From contig JAJSPD010000093.1 of assembly GCA_021307315.1 (NCBI GenBank), positions 62,001 to 126,000 on the forward strand: 64,000 bases of DNA, read 5' to 3'. Position numbers and translations under genes: made by a program. Shown piece by piece: positions 23,991-34,961 of this stretch. Within the stretch, counting starts at the first letter, position 1, and each line of letters starts with the position of its first letter. The notes below the pieces were generated by a model. The model saw nothing but the letters and a program-made list of their open reading frames with translations, made no database searches and was not told where the DNA came from. This stretch comes from Bisporella sp. PMI_857 (lineage: Eukaryota; Ascomycota; Leotiomycetes; Helotiales; Helotiaceae).

Positions 23991-25452
23991 CTATTAAGCG
24001 CATCTTTTGACAGTGCACGAAATTATACGCTCTTCTATAAATGAATTTAAATCGAATAAATCGCATTAGCACTGGCGCTATTCCGTTAATTAGACAAAAG
24101 TAGTGAATTAACTTGAAGTAACGAACTTTCATTACTGAAAAGGCTTCATATGAGCAGAGCCCTCTGCTGGGAAGGCGATACGCGTCATGGAGTTATTAGC
24201 AAACCAAGAAGTTGGGCTATACTTCGTTATTGATGGATGACTTAGAAATGCAACCGGGTACCAATAGGTAGGGCCGGCCGTCTGCTAGAGTCAACCACCA
24301 TTTGCAGGAGGAGCCTTCAACAGCAATCGCCCATTTCGTCAGTACGTACGATCTTGTTGTACACCCTTGCCACATGGTGAATTGTTTCGGCGAGTTGCTA
24401 CACTTTCAAAAGCGAACTCTTCTGCAGGAAGCTAATTTCAAACAGACTTGATGTGTTGGATCGAGTTCGTCTTTGTAATTCTCGATCTTTGACTGAGACT
24501 CTTGGGCTTTTTCATAACCATTGGCAGCTTCGCTTTGGCTTTTGGTGTGATCTTGAGCAGTTCTTGGTTTCTTTACACGAGAGCGTTCGGGAACTGACAG
24601 TATGTTCACTGATGGAACGATCCATCTTGTAGAATTCAATACGTTTCCGTCCTTGAGCCTATTCTAGCCTCATCGCCGCTCTTGCATAATTGTGGGTAAC
24701 GAGGCATAAAATCTCTACTGCCTGGCTTTAAAATAGTAGATCAAAAGAGCTTTAATAATAGAGAAAGCCTCTTTCTTCCACTAGAGAATAAAGGACCACA
24801 AGGTAGTTATAAAGAACGAAGCGTGGAAGCTTTGCTGTTTAAGCCTTGGAATGGCGGGCCAGAAACACTTCAATAATGGGACATACTTTTTTATAACTGA
24901 CTTTTCACTCTTCAACTTTTAGTGCTTCTAGTCTAAAAAGTAACTGGCTGTTTATATTGACACTCCAATCGGACTTTACATATATTAATTCCATATTTCA
25001 ATTATTCAATGTTGGCAAGGTCTTCTGTTATGCTGATAAGAGTGCTAAAGGAGATGTCAGGTGCAATACTATCACGTGATAAGGGGCTCGGTAAAGGTTC
25101 TGGGTATCAGTTGGGTTCGATTTGTGCCACAATACTATATATCCGCTTTACAAAAGAACGAGATCATAGTTCTCAACTAGACCTATCGAGCAAAGCATAA
25201 ACCGTACAAACCCAGCCAATATCAACAACGAGAACGCTGAAGTTCTCAAGCATCTAGGTTTGCGTGGCTAGTAAGATGTGGGCTATATAGCACGTTTTTT
25301 TTTCTCCATACAGTTTTTTTGTCGCGCTTTTATTGAGGTTTTGCATTGCCATCCCTGATTTAATCAAAATATCTACATGAAACGAAAAGCTTGCTTCCAC
25401 ATCCTCTCTGCTCCTTGGTCTCGTACACCAAGTCCTGTTTGAAGCGGTGGAT
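23991..25452. other. Intergenic, no gene seen
   Basis: AT-rich. A minus-strand frame at 24406-24639 is polar (Lys/Gln/Ser-rich) but has no recognisable domain. The right end is the 3' side of the pectate lyase gene. Confidence 0.45.
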
Positions 25453-26423
25453 CTATGCTGGACAGTCATCGACACCATTTGCTGTGTATATACAGTACGA
25501 GGAAATTCCAGACCCGAGCTTGGTGGGCTCAGCACCGCTGTTGTTGCCTTGGTACCAGGTACAAATGTTATCCACGTCGTCAGCACATGTACCAGAAATA
25601 GTTGCGGTGTCCCCATAGTTTGAATTAACTCCGGCAAGTACAGAACCTCCGACGGCCCATACGCCAGACATAACAACGGTTCTTTTATATTGCGTTCCGC
25701 AATTTCCACAAGAGCGGCTATTCAGAAGCGAGTAGTTAGCACTTGTTCCAACAGGTGGTTCAAAAAGTGTCTGCGTATGGCCCAAACTTACTAGACCTTT
25801 CCAAAGTCCTGAGCATAGAAATCCTTGATGTTAACAGTTCCTCCGCCGTTGTGTTGGATAATCTTATCGCTAGCATGGAAAGCACCACCTCCTATAATGT
25901 AAGAGGTTCCAGAACTTTGCTTGATCGTCAAAGCATCTGTTAAAGTTTAGCCTTCATCACAGGGAGGCACGGCTTTTAAATATATATACCCTCGCATACG
26001 TCTGCCCACCATACGTTCTGGATGGTGCAAGGCCCTAAACAATGAACGCCTTCAAGCTGGTTTGCGCCAATAATGACATTCTTCAAGGTACCACCACTCT
26101 GGACTAGGAAGACAGCATCGGCATCTCCTCCTTCGCCATCGGAGCATGAAACTAGTATAGTGAGCATGTATATAAGCAGTGAAGCAGAGAACCATACCTC
26201 CACGATCATATCTATACATTCCACCGTCGAAGGAAGCTCCGGCAGCAATGGTCTTAGGAGTAGAGAGGGCGGAATAACCCTTGGATGCAGGGAGGGTATT
26301 TGTAGCGAACCTTTTTCCAAGCACAGGAGTAGGCGGCTCAGCCGTAGGCTCAGGCATTGGAGCCGGCGAGGCCAAGACTGCAAGAACGCCTGAGAGCAAG
26401 AGAAGTGCTGAAGAGAACTGCAT
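25453..26423 (-). CDS. Secreted pectate lyase, family PL3
   Basis: Exons 26198-26423, 25990-26151, 25792-25936 and 25453-25717 give 265 residues. A signal peptide (residues 1-18) is followed by a Pro/Glu/Thr propeptide-like stretch ending in KR. The PL3 core is unmistakable: [10 protein letters not shown], then [52 protein letters not shown] and a C-terminal cysteine-rich part ending DDCPA. PL3 enzymes fold as parallel beta-helices and cut de-esterified homogalacturonan by calcium-dependent beta-elimination, a typical tool of plant-associated fungi. Each exon join falls inside a conserved block, so the gene model is secure. A minus-strand TATAAAG lies 75 bases before the ATG. No neighbouring pectin genes are seen. 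Confidence 0.93.
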
Positions 26424-26497
26424 AATGAAGCTTTGATTTGAGGCTAGCTTTGATAGGTGATACAGGAAAGATTCCTCATAATCGATCAAGATGACAT

Positions 26498-26504
26498 CTT
26501 TATA
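26498..26504 (-). promoter_or_regulatory. TATA box of the pectate lyase gene
   Basis: TATAAAG on the minus strand, 75 bases upstream of the start codon at 26423. Confidence 0.55.
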
Positions 26505-28692
26505 TGCTTTCTGGCAAATGCGCCGGAGAAATTTTGCACGAGAATATGGACTGACATCCTGCCAAGGTGAATACAGTAGAAAATGAAACATACTCAGTCT
26601 GCCACGAGGCTGCTCCATGATTCTCTCATTCCCACCAGCCAGCGTCGTCCTTCATTCAGGCACCGCGTTCTGTGAGCTGGTTGACTCAAATTTTCGAGAG
26701 ATGCTCTGAATGCCATTCGCCTATCTGATGAGGCCGGCCCGATGTAACGGTCGACTGGGTTTTACCCCACAGACAAACAGATCTGGGAAAGATCAGGAAA
26801 TAAACGCAGACATTGATTCAAGGACGAGAGCACGACCGACGCCTGAATCTGGGGTACATGGAATCCCACCAATGGGGCTGCGCTATTTTCTCGCCAAGAT
26901 GGCGTTTTGAAAGGGGGGACGTCAGCTTCAACGACACCATCAACCGATCTGTTTGGAAGAGACAAAGCTTGAAATAAACGCACATGGGCCATTCAGTACT
27001 AAGGTCGACTGCAGCCCTCGATTTAATTCGCCGGCCTTCATTCGAACAAACAGCCGACCTCATAATAAAATAGGCCACACTATGGAACGCCTCAACAACG
27101 ACAAATGAAAATCGAAAGCGGAAAAGATACTATCCTTAGAAGGCTTTGGTCGATGGACAGAACGAAAAAAAGGTTGATGCTAGGAGCAGCAGTTGATACG
27201 CTGCATAAATCAAATAGCCTTCTCACCCTCTCATAATAATTCCTCAAGTGCCTCACAACAACATTCCTATGAAGCTCTAGCAACATTCATACAGTTCATA
27301 CAACGCATTCCGCCACGGAGATAACAGACAACCAACAATGTAACAGCATATCATTCGTTCAAGAAAGATACAAGCCCTTGCGCGCAAGATCTTAAATCCT
27401 CCAATGCTTGGATCTGCCAAGAAGCGACGACGCATAAATGAACACCGTGGGCCAGAAGGCTTCTGCTCCTATCATATCAAAATCGTCAATCCATAACAGA
27501 CTCGTCTTAAGACTGCAATGTTCCTTTCGAGAGCTCGGAGCGACCTGCCTATCGAGCTTAGCACAGTCTTGATAGCCTGCTTCTCTGGTTTGTCTACAAT
27601 CTAGCAGTTCTGAAAGTCTGAGAGTGCTGTTGCAATTCTCCGAAAGGCGTTACAGTACACTTGCTTTGAGCTTCCGAAGCACGTCAACGTTGTTTCACGC
27701 TCTGTTCTAACAGTTGACTGTCGTGACCATGGTGAAGTCTTTTTAATTGTCCCACCTTGTCCGAAAGAATTAGGCTATCGATGCCCGAGTCAAAATAACT
27801 CCAGCACGCTCAGATTCCCAGTTCATCAATTATGGCCATTATATTTTTTTCAGGAACTAATGATGCAGGAAATGATCTTGCGCTTGCTTTTGATAGTCGT
27901 GATCGAGAATGAAGCTTTTATTCCTAATCTTCATGTTAGAGAAGCCAAAATTAGATTCGAAAAGCTAAGGGGCTTGACATCTGAATGTATCCTTTAGATT
28001 GAATGCTTAAGGACCTTTTCAAAAAAAATACCCCCTTCCCCCGTGCGATTATCCGTTCTTGATCCCAGATTCTACAGCTACGAACTAAGGAGCCGAATTT
28101 TGGCACAGCTGTTACTTTTTTCGCTTTATTGTATGCTCGTTAATGTTCTTGCAACTGTAAAAATATTAGAAAAACTTTCTATTTACCAATTAAATTTACT
28201 TCTCAGTTTATTAAAAGTATTCAATGTCAAAATTTTCGACTGTAGTAAAAGAACTGAGTATTAGCTGTTTGTGCTAAGATCCGCCGCCGAAGGGCCATGT
28301 TGTGACCACTTCGGCTCGCTCACGTGCATGGTATTGGATTGAACTATACGTCTGACAGGTCCAAATAAAAAATTATCTTAGCAGTTACGAAACAGAATCC
28401 AGATATGAGTCGTATTTTTTGCACAGTTTCAAGAGGCGTGGTTGCGCGGAGGTTCAGTTATATCCGCTGATTTAAATCCTTGGCCGAAGGTTGTGGCCGC
28501 TTCCTCATCCGAGCCCACGCCGCACAAGTTGTGTTCTCCGTGGCCGAACCACATAACCCAGATCACATTCCGGGGCCTCACCTCATGATTTTCCCTCTTC
28601 TGGTATCCTTAGGCTCTTTCATGCTTTTGTGGGTTATGGAGTTATGCTTCATACGATGGCGCGTCCGCCCTAGGTTTGACTTCCACGAGAGA

Positions 28693-28699
28693 TATAAAG
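28693..28699 (+). promoter_or_regulatory. TATA box of the short-chain dehydrogenase gene
   Basis: TATAAAG about 80 bases before the ATG at 28779. Confidence 0.5.
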
Positions 28700-28778
28700 G
28701 TCGTGTGAGACGCTCGCAATGTTGTTATCGGTATACAAACCCATCAATTTTACCTCTCAGTCTAGAATATAAATTACC

Positions 28779-29678
28779 ATGTCATCCATACCAGAAAACG
28801 CGGTCTGGTTTATTACAGGTTGCTCCTCTGGGCTAGGTCAACACCTTAGTCAAGTGATCTCGAGCCACCCTTCTTATCGCGTCGTTGCAACCGCACGCAA
28901 AGCTGCCTCCCTTTCATATCTCCCAGACTCACCGAACATCTTTAAACTGGCATTAGACGTCACGTCACCCGCCTCAATCACTTCAGCCGTCAGGGAAACA
29001 ATCTCTAAGTTTGGGCGTCTCGATGTCCTGATCAACAATGCAGGCTACGGCCTAATGGGCGACACGGAAGCTATCTCGGATGCTCAAGCTAGAGCACAGC
29101 TCGAGACAAACTTCTGGGGAGCCGTCAACATGACCAAAGAAGTCCTTCCCGTCTTCCGCGAGACCAACCCAGCAGGAGCAGGTGGCATTGTCGTTCAAAT
29201 ATCCTCCGTTGGCGGTTACCTTGGTTTTCAAGGCAGTGCGTTCTACCATGCCTCCAAGTTTGCGCTAGAAGGGTTCACGGAGTCGCTTGCCAAGGAGATG
29301 TTCCCGGAGTGGAATATACGCTTCATGATTTTTGAGCCGGGCGGAATCCAGACTGAGTTTGCGAAGGGGAGCTTGCAATCTGCGGATAGACATCCTGCTT
29401 ATGTAGATCCGAACGGCCCGACTAGTCAGCTGCAAGAGTATTTGGCAGCACCTGCTGCGCAAGAAAATTTTGCGCTGCCCGAGGTTATGGCTAAGACGGT
29501 AGTCAAGGTTGTTGCGTCTGATGATTTGCCACTTAGATTGCCGGCCGGGAGTGACGCTTGGGGGATGATCAAGAAAGATGTCGATGATACATTGAAAGAG
29601 TTGGAAAAGTGGAAGGCAGTCAGCCAGAGCTGCTCGGGTGCTGAGCTGCTTGCCAGCATTAATTTTTTAAATAGATGA
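28779..29678 (+). CDS. Classical short-chain dehydrogenase/reductase
   Basis: One exon, 299 residues. The N-terminal NAD(P) motif TGCSSGLG is at 13-20, and the Arg at 40 (ATARK) suggests NADP preference. NNAG is at 86-89, the catalytic Ser is in ISSVGGY (142/143) and YHASK is at 156-160. PGGIQTEF follows as in enzymes that close a substrate lid. Sequence and length resemble the fungal oxidoreductases annotated as ketoreductase or retinol-dehydrogenase-like; the substrate is unknown. Soluble, with no signal peptide. It stands alone, with no pathway neighbours. The last 20 residues (SCSGAELLASINFLNR) look like a non-conserved tail. Confidence 0.92.
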   Translation: MSSIPENAVWFITGCSSGLGQHLSQVISSHPSYRVVATARKAASLSYLPDSPNIFKLALDVTSPASITSAVRETISKFGRLDVLINNAGYGLMGDTEAISDAQARAQLETNFWGAVNMTKEVLPVFRETNPAGAGGIVVQISSVGGYLGFQGSAFYHASKFALEGFTESLAKEMFPEWNIRFMIFEPGGIQTEFAKGSLQSADRHPAYVDPNGPTSQLQEYLAAPAAQENFALPEVMAKTVVKVVASDDLPLRLPAGSDAWGMIKKDVDDTLKELEKWKAVSQSCSGAELLASINFLNR

Positions 29679-31558
29679 TGGAGCAAAAAGTTGTATTTTA
29701 TGCCTATTGTTGATATAGCCATAGCATTATATTCTGTGCTTTCTTCCGTTCCTTCCATCATCACTCAAGAATTTCTGTTGTATTACTTCTTTTTGCTAAC
29801 TACAATATTGCTATATTACGATACTTCCAGAGCTTCAGAACTCGTGGCATGATTCTAGCGTGTTTATTTATAGACAGAAGTAGATTCACAGACTTGTACC
29901 TGGAGTTTTGCCCTACTAAGAGTTTTATGAAGTGCACAGAGTCCCAGCATATGGTATCATGTTAGAGCTGACTCGTGTTTATCATTCTATCATAGAGAAT
30001 CCGAGTTCGCCGATTCTAAGCCCCTATATGAACCATAACGCGACTTCCACAATGTCATTAACCGTGTCCACATGGTATTGACGTGCTCTACAATAGGACA
30101 ATCCGTTTGTCTCATTCCTGCTGTCAGCTCACCTGTCTATTAGATATATCACCAACGGTTCTTCTTTGCACTTATTTGGTGCCTTTCAGATGAATATCGA
30201 CAAAGTGAAATGGAAATCGTAAATGTGAGAGGTGTGTGTACTTGGCATGGATCTGTACAGGGGGGTGACCAGCCTGTGTGAGAGTGACTGAAATCTTGAT
30301 GTAGGTATTTGGTTGTGATAGTTCAGGCCTGTAATATCTACCAATCGTTAGATGTTTAGTTCAGGTATTTGATTAATTTATATGCCTCACAAACTTGCCA
30401 AGAAACTCGTGACACATTCAAGGGAAGTTTTCCTCCCAGGTTTGAAATTTCTTCTTTCTACCGCCGACGACCCCGTCAATAATAGGGATCTCCAAATAAG
30501 GTCTGGATCGATCTTGCTGTTAGGGACGAGAATGCAGCTGTCCTCGGTGGCCCAGATCGGTCTCACGACCAGCCACCTATCTACATTGCCATCACGATTA
30601 TCACCACGATCGGGAAGGAAATGTGATTGATATTGCATCTCACTGAACCCCTTGCGACAAGGGTGCCTAAGCTGGTGCCAAAAGTCGTCCGAGACCCGTG
30701 TATCGGCTTCACCAAGGTCCCCCACCGGCATCGTATATAGATTTATAGCTTTTCGGCCGCCTGCAGCGGAAGCCCTTTCTGGAGCCCCCTAGCCTTACAT
30801 GATGCAAATGGCTGGTTTGTGGCTGATCTTGTGTCGCCAAACCAAAGAACAAAAGGGAGCACGGTTCGACCGGCGCAAGGTCCAAAATACTTGAGAAGAG
30901 GCAAGGCAGGTTCGAGAGGGAAGGCCAACAACCCTACCGCCATCGTCATCAACATTCCCTGTGCTTTGCCGCTTGTTACTGGAAAGGAATGGATGCGTTT
31001 GTTGTTGTATCAGGGTTGCTCTTGGCTCGGGAAAAACAATTAACGATGGATACGGATCAAGTTTCCAGAAATTCGGGTTGTCAGCCACCACCAGTAGAAT
31101 CTACCCCACGTCTCACCGGGCCTCAAACCTGGACCTTCTTCTGTGCAACCTTGTACAAGATGACGAGATGTCCTTTTTTAAAAGGCTCTTGGATACCCGT
31201 TTTCCTATGTGCACCGCAAAAGGCCAGTCTTATGCCAGTATCTCTCACTCACAGTTAAGTACGGAAGATATACGATTCTTTGTTTATTTTCCTTTCCTTT
31301 CCTTTCTTCTTATTCCTTAGGTTCTGGAATCCGCTAAATGCAGGGCTGCATCCTTTCCAACTTTGTTGGCGCGAGGGGCCGTTTTGGTAACGACGATCGA
31401 TCGGACTCGGTAGATTTATTTTGATCTGACAGCTCAGTATCACAAACTGCAAAACAGTGAACAGACTTTTAAGTTGCAGGAAGCTTTGTATAGGAGAAGA
31501 GGTTTGTATGAATATATAGCATCCCAAATGCTGCCGCTTGTATCGCGCTTTCAGTTCT
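29679..31558. other. Intergenic, no gene seen
   Basis: Short frames only on both strands. AT-rich first half. The last 200 bases probably hold the promoter of the orphan gene at 31559. Confidence 0.5.
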
Positions 31559-32707
31559 ATGACTATTGATTCTTTACATAATGATCTCGTTCTGTCTGTG
31601 TTCTCTCGCCCTTCCACGCCTTCATTCCACGGCAGATCTCTCGGTACCATGTCAACCTTCGAATTCCTAGGGGGCGTTTTCACTATCAGTTTCCAGCATA
31701 TCTTAAGCCCCATGCCCATCACCCAAGAGATATTGAGCGCCCGGCCTCCTTCAACACCATCCAGCGTCACACTGAAGAGAAAAAGGATGAATTTCAGTAA
31801 GCCGCTCCCAGCATTACCTTCAGAGGCGCATCCTACGATAAAGGCAGTGTTGCAGGATAAGACAGATAATGGTTCCTTATGTTGGACGGATCGTCGACCT
31901 TCCGAGATATCGTGCCCAAGCATGATGACAGACTCGTTCTCCTCAACATCGGACGTAGGTCTGGAAGACTACGGCGACTACACTTCCCCGGACGGGTGGG
32001 ACTCGTATTGGTCTACCGCGCAGGACTCGTCAAGGCCACCATCATGCTACCTCGATATAGCCATCCGACCACAACTACGCAGCCGGCTATCCCATGAGAA
32101 TCGCAACTTCGCGTCCTCCGACCTCTCAAAACTGAACCCCCACAGCTCGACAGAAAATCTCTATATGTCCGCCATGAACTACTCCACTCCCAACCTCCCC
32201 GAGCCACGCAAGAGGAGATCACAAACTCTCTCGCCCTTTCTTCCTCCACCGATCCCACCCACACCTCTTGCTTGGCCTGGAGACACCGAAAAATCTTTCC
32301 ACTTAGCTCGGCCACGAGCATACACCACTCCTTCGCAGGCCAACAACAAGACATGGCCTCCCTCCAACCTCAGCACGTGCACCACGCTCAACTCCCAAAC
32401 CTCATCTACTGAGAGCTCACCATTGTATATGAAATGTCCTCCACCATCCCCACTAATCACTCCAGCGCTGTCAGTACTGCCGCCGCTTGATCTTGACAGC
32501 GAAGTTTCCTATTTTGATGATGACGACGAAGAGGAGTCGGCACGTGCTAAGCTGGTCAAAGTGTTTCGGCGACGAGGTAGCTCGAACGCTGGTGGCGAAG
32601 CTATGCTGGAGAAGGAACCATTGCCCGTAAGGCCGAAGGGAAGGTTCCGCAAACGCGTGAGTGACGCGAACCAGACTCTGAAAGGCGTATTCGGCATCAA
32701 GAAATGA
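31559..32707 (+). CDS. Hypothetical serine/proline-rich protein with basic C-tail
   Basis: A long single frame of 382 residues from the first ATG; it is open only about 20 bases further upstream. I do not recognise the family. The N-third has a short hydrophobic stretch (EFLGGVFTISFQHIL). The middle is Ser/Pro/Thr-rich with proline motifs such as PLPALP and PFLPPPIPPTPLAWP that could bind SH3 or WW domains. Near the C-terminus an acidic run (YFDDDDEEES) is followed by a strongly basic segment (KLVKVFRRR ... GRFRKRVS ... GIKK). Mostly disordered. Codon use looks like that of the neighbouring real genes, and the long open frame with an ordered charge pattern argues for a true gene. The frame opposite (31255-31923) is taken as a shadow. 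A regulatory or scaffold role is only a guess. Confidence 0.65.
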   Translation: MTIDSLHNDLVLSVFSRPSTPSFHGRSLGTMSTFEFLGGVFTISFQHILSPMPITQEILSARPPSTPSSVTLKRKRMNFSKPLPALPSEAHPTIKAVLQDKTDNGSLCWTDRRPSEISCPSMMTDSFSSTSDVGLEDYGDYTSPDGWDSYWSTAQDSSRPPSCYLDIAIRPQLRSRLSHENRNFASSDLSKLNPHSSTENLYMSAMNYSTPNLPEPRKRRSQTLSPFLPPPIPPTPLAWPGDTEKSFHLARPRAYTTPSQANNKTWPPSNLSTCTTLNSQTSSTESSPLYMKCPPPSPLITPALSVLPPLDLDSEVSYFDDDDEEESARAKLVKVFRRRGSSNAGGEAMLEKEPLPVRPKGRFRKRVSDANQTLKGVFGIKK

Positions 32708-33439
32708 AGAAAATATCAATTCAGAGTGAGACACGATGGGTAATGATGTAATGTACGAACGGTCCGGGATGGTGTGATGAGGATCTGAAGATGTATGATT
32801 GATGAAGAAGGCAATATATCGGCGTATGAGTGTATGTGTGTATTCATCAGCATTGTGGTCTAAAAAAGTCTGTAGGAAAGAAGGTCAAAGATCAGGGCTG
32901 TCATCGATTGACGCCTCGACCTCGTGGTAAAGCAATGATAGTATTACTTTAGTGACCTGGAAATCAAAAAAGAATAAGTATAATTTTCCGTATTATCGTC
33001 ACGCACGTCCAAGCCGGGGAACTTAATCTTACTAGTTTCATAGAGTGATGAGTACAGGTAGGTAGGTGGTTTGGTGAATAATCCATTCTCCCAAAGATAT
33101 GAAGTTAGGACATCAATGTCACCTAAGAGATAAACTAATGGCTTTGTGAGGCAGAGATTGTATTTGCCATAATCCATGGCTCTTATGATGCCATCTCACT
33201 CCCTCCAGCGTTCGATATCTCCCTATTTACGCACATACCCTAAAGTTGTCCTCTTTCTTAAGCAATATTCTGTTTCGAGTCATAACAGGGCATCACGAAG
33301 TACCTCTGTCAATGGTTCCCTTAACCCATCGCAGTATCAACTATAACTCAGTAGCCTGAGGAGTTGACGAAAGCCATAACCGCTCACAAATTATAGAGGA
33401 GCAATAACACTTTACGCTTTTGGTGGTGGTTTAGGAACG
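32708..33439. other. Intergenic, no gene seen
   Basis: 3' flank of the orphan gene and 3' flank of the minus-strand exonuclease pseudogene. No coding signal. Confidence 0.45.
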
Positions 33440-34961
33440 AATTAATGACCGCTAGTGGTATTTCTTTGCTGCCCGGTCTTTCGCCTTCTCCTCGGCAATA
33501 CGCTCGCAGATTCTCGCAGTATCTCTGCCCACTTGGCCAATTCTGCTTTATGAAAGGTGTAACGTAGAACAACCTGTATAGAAAGTACAGAGAGTCAGCA
33601 ATTTTGGTTATATAAAAGGGATGTATCAGACGTTGCACCAGAAGAAAATTGGAGATTCAAGATGTGAAATAAACGCTATTTAAAGACAGACCCAGGACAG
33701 GGTCGGCCTCCGGTTGTTGATATACATGAGGTTTCAAATAGGAGGTTTGTACGTTGTGTATTATGTTGTAGTATATCGAATAACTTACCTCTCTAGTAGC
33801 AAACACGTCCTCCAAGCAATCGTGCACTCCTCCTTTCGTCCGAAATTCGATACCGAGAAGACCATCGATCAAGGCTTGTAGCTTTCACCGGGGACTTGAG
33901 CCTCCAATAGCATTCTTAGTGAGAATTCCCGAGTCGACAACATGACCGCATAATTCCTAAAACGCTCAAGTCATTGGGCAGAGCATGGCCAACGATAATC
34001 GCGTCAGCACCGACGAATCTCCAGATTTGGGCGCGGGCCTCCTCCCATCCATTTAGCACCTCACGGTTATTGATGACATCGCTCATGGCTTCTGGTATAA
34101 TACCATGAATTCTCTATCCTCACTCTACGATGTCCCAGTTCGGTGCTACGAAACTGTCAAGTAATACCTCCCCAGTTAAATAGTCAACCAGGCTCACATA
34201 GACAGCCACGGCCCCTACCATCTCGCAATCGAGAACAACAGCCTCGCGTTTGTCGAAAGTAGAACCGCCCACAGGGCTAAATGCCCATTTTCTGCGTATC
34301 TACGAAGGAGTTCGCTTGAGCAGTGCATGCCTTTGATTCTCCACAGTAAGAATATAGTCGAGGGTCGTTATTTTGCACTTGTAAATAGTATAAGGTCAAT
34401 AAATGCTGGAGATTTGTGGGATTTAACTTCACATACTGATTTGAGCAACTCCCCAGTGTGAACAAGGCACGGCTTGGAGCCTAAGCTCCTTTGTAACTCT
34501 GTGAGATATTCGCTTTGGTATCAAGTATATAGTATACTCACTATAGCATTTCAAGCATTTACGAAGACCTGCAAGCTCTACGTCACTAAAAGGTGACAGC
34601 GTAGAGTGATGGTTTCGGAGTTCCTCGACCGAGTGGCGATTTTGGGAAAGCGATAGAAAAGCACCTTGTCTTTTCAACAGGGAAATCGTTGACCATCGGT
34701 TATCGACTGCTGCTGGGAATTTTCTCTGGAGAGATTTGAAAGCCGTGCCGGTTGGCCTCCTTTGACCAGCGTTCTTTGCTTTTGCGCGTTGCTTGATGTG
34801 AAAGGGGCTGTTGTCAAAGTGCGCATCCAAGCCGCGTGGAGAGGTGAAACAGCGGTCAGGGTGTTGTCCCACAAGAGAAATATGCAGCTGAGACAATAGA
34901 CATTGTGAGTTGTGATGAGATGGACACCTTCAGGTCTGGAAACCGACACGTGCAATGACAA
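33440..34961 (-). pseudogene. DEDDh 3'-5' exonuclease (REX4-like), broken
   Basis: Read on the minus strand. An N-terminal zinc-finger-like part (CFTSPRGLDAHFDNSPFH, 34.8 kb) is followed by a linker with LAGLRKCLKC. Then comes the exonuclease: ExoI block AVVLDCEMVG (34.2 kb), GWEEARAQIWRF, ExoII block IIVGHALPNDL (34.0 kb) and ExoIII block GGVHDCLEDVFATRE (33.8 kb). A good intron (GTAAGT at 33788 to CAG at 33574) leads to VVLRYTFHKAELAKWAEILRE. The gene is broken. TGA and TAG interrupt the frame just before RIHGI, a frameshift separates NDLSVL from HVVDSGILTKNAIG, and TGA replaces a residue before KLQALIDGLLG. A further shift occurs in the last exon. Two of the stops fit TGG to TGA changes. 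Family members trim structured RNA ends. Confidence 0.75.

Larger units (their letters stand above)
26424..28778. other. Divergent spacer between pectate lyase and SDR
   Basis: About 2.35 kb without a supported gene. The two flanking genes point away from each other, so both promoters are here; the middle is AT-rich with scattered short frames. Confidence 0.5.

Noticed and set aside
31255..31923. 222-codon minus-strand frame opposite the orphan gene
   Set aside because: No domain, and composition typical of an antisense shadow. The plus-strand frame has ordered charge and proline patterns.
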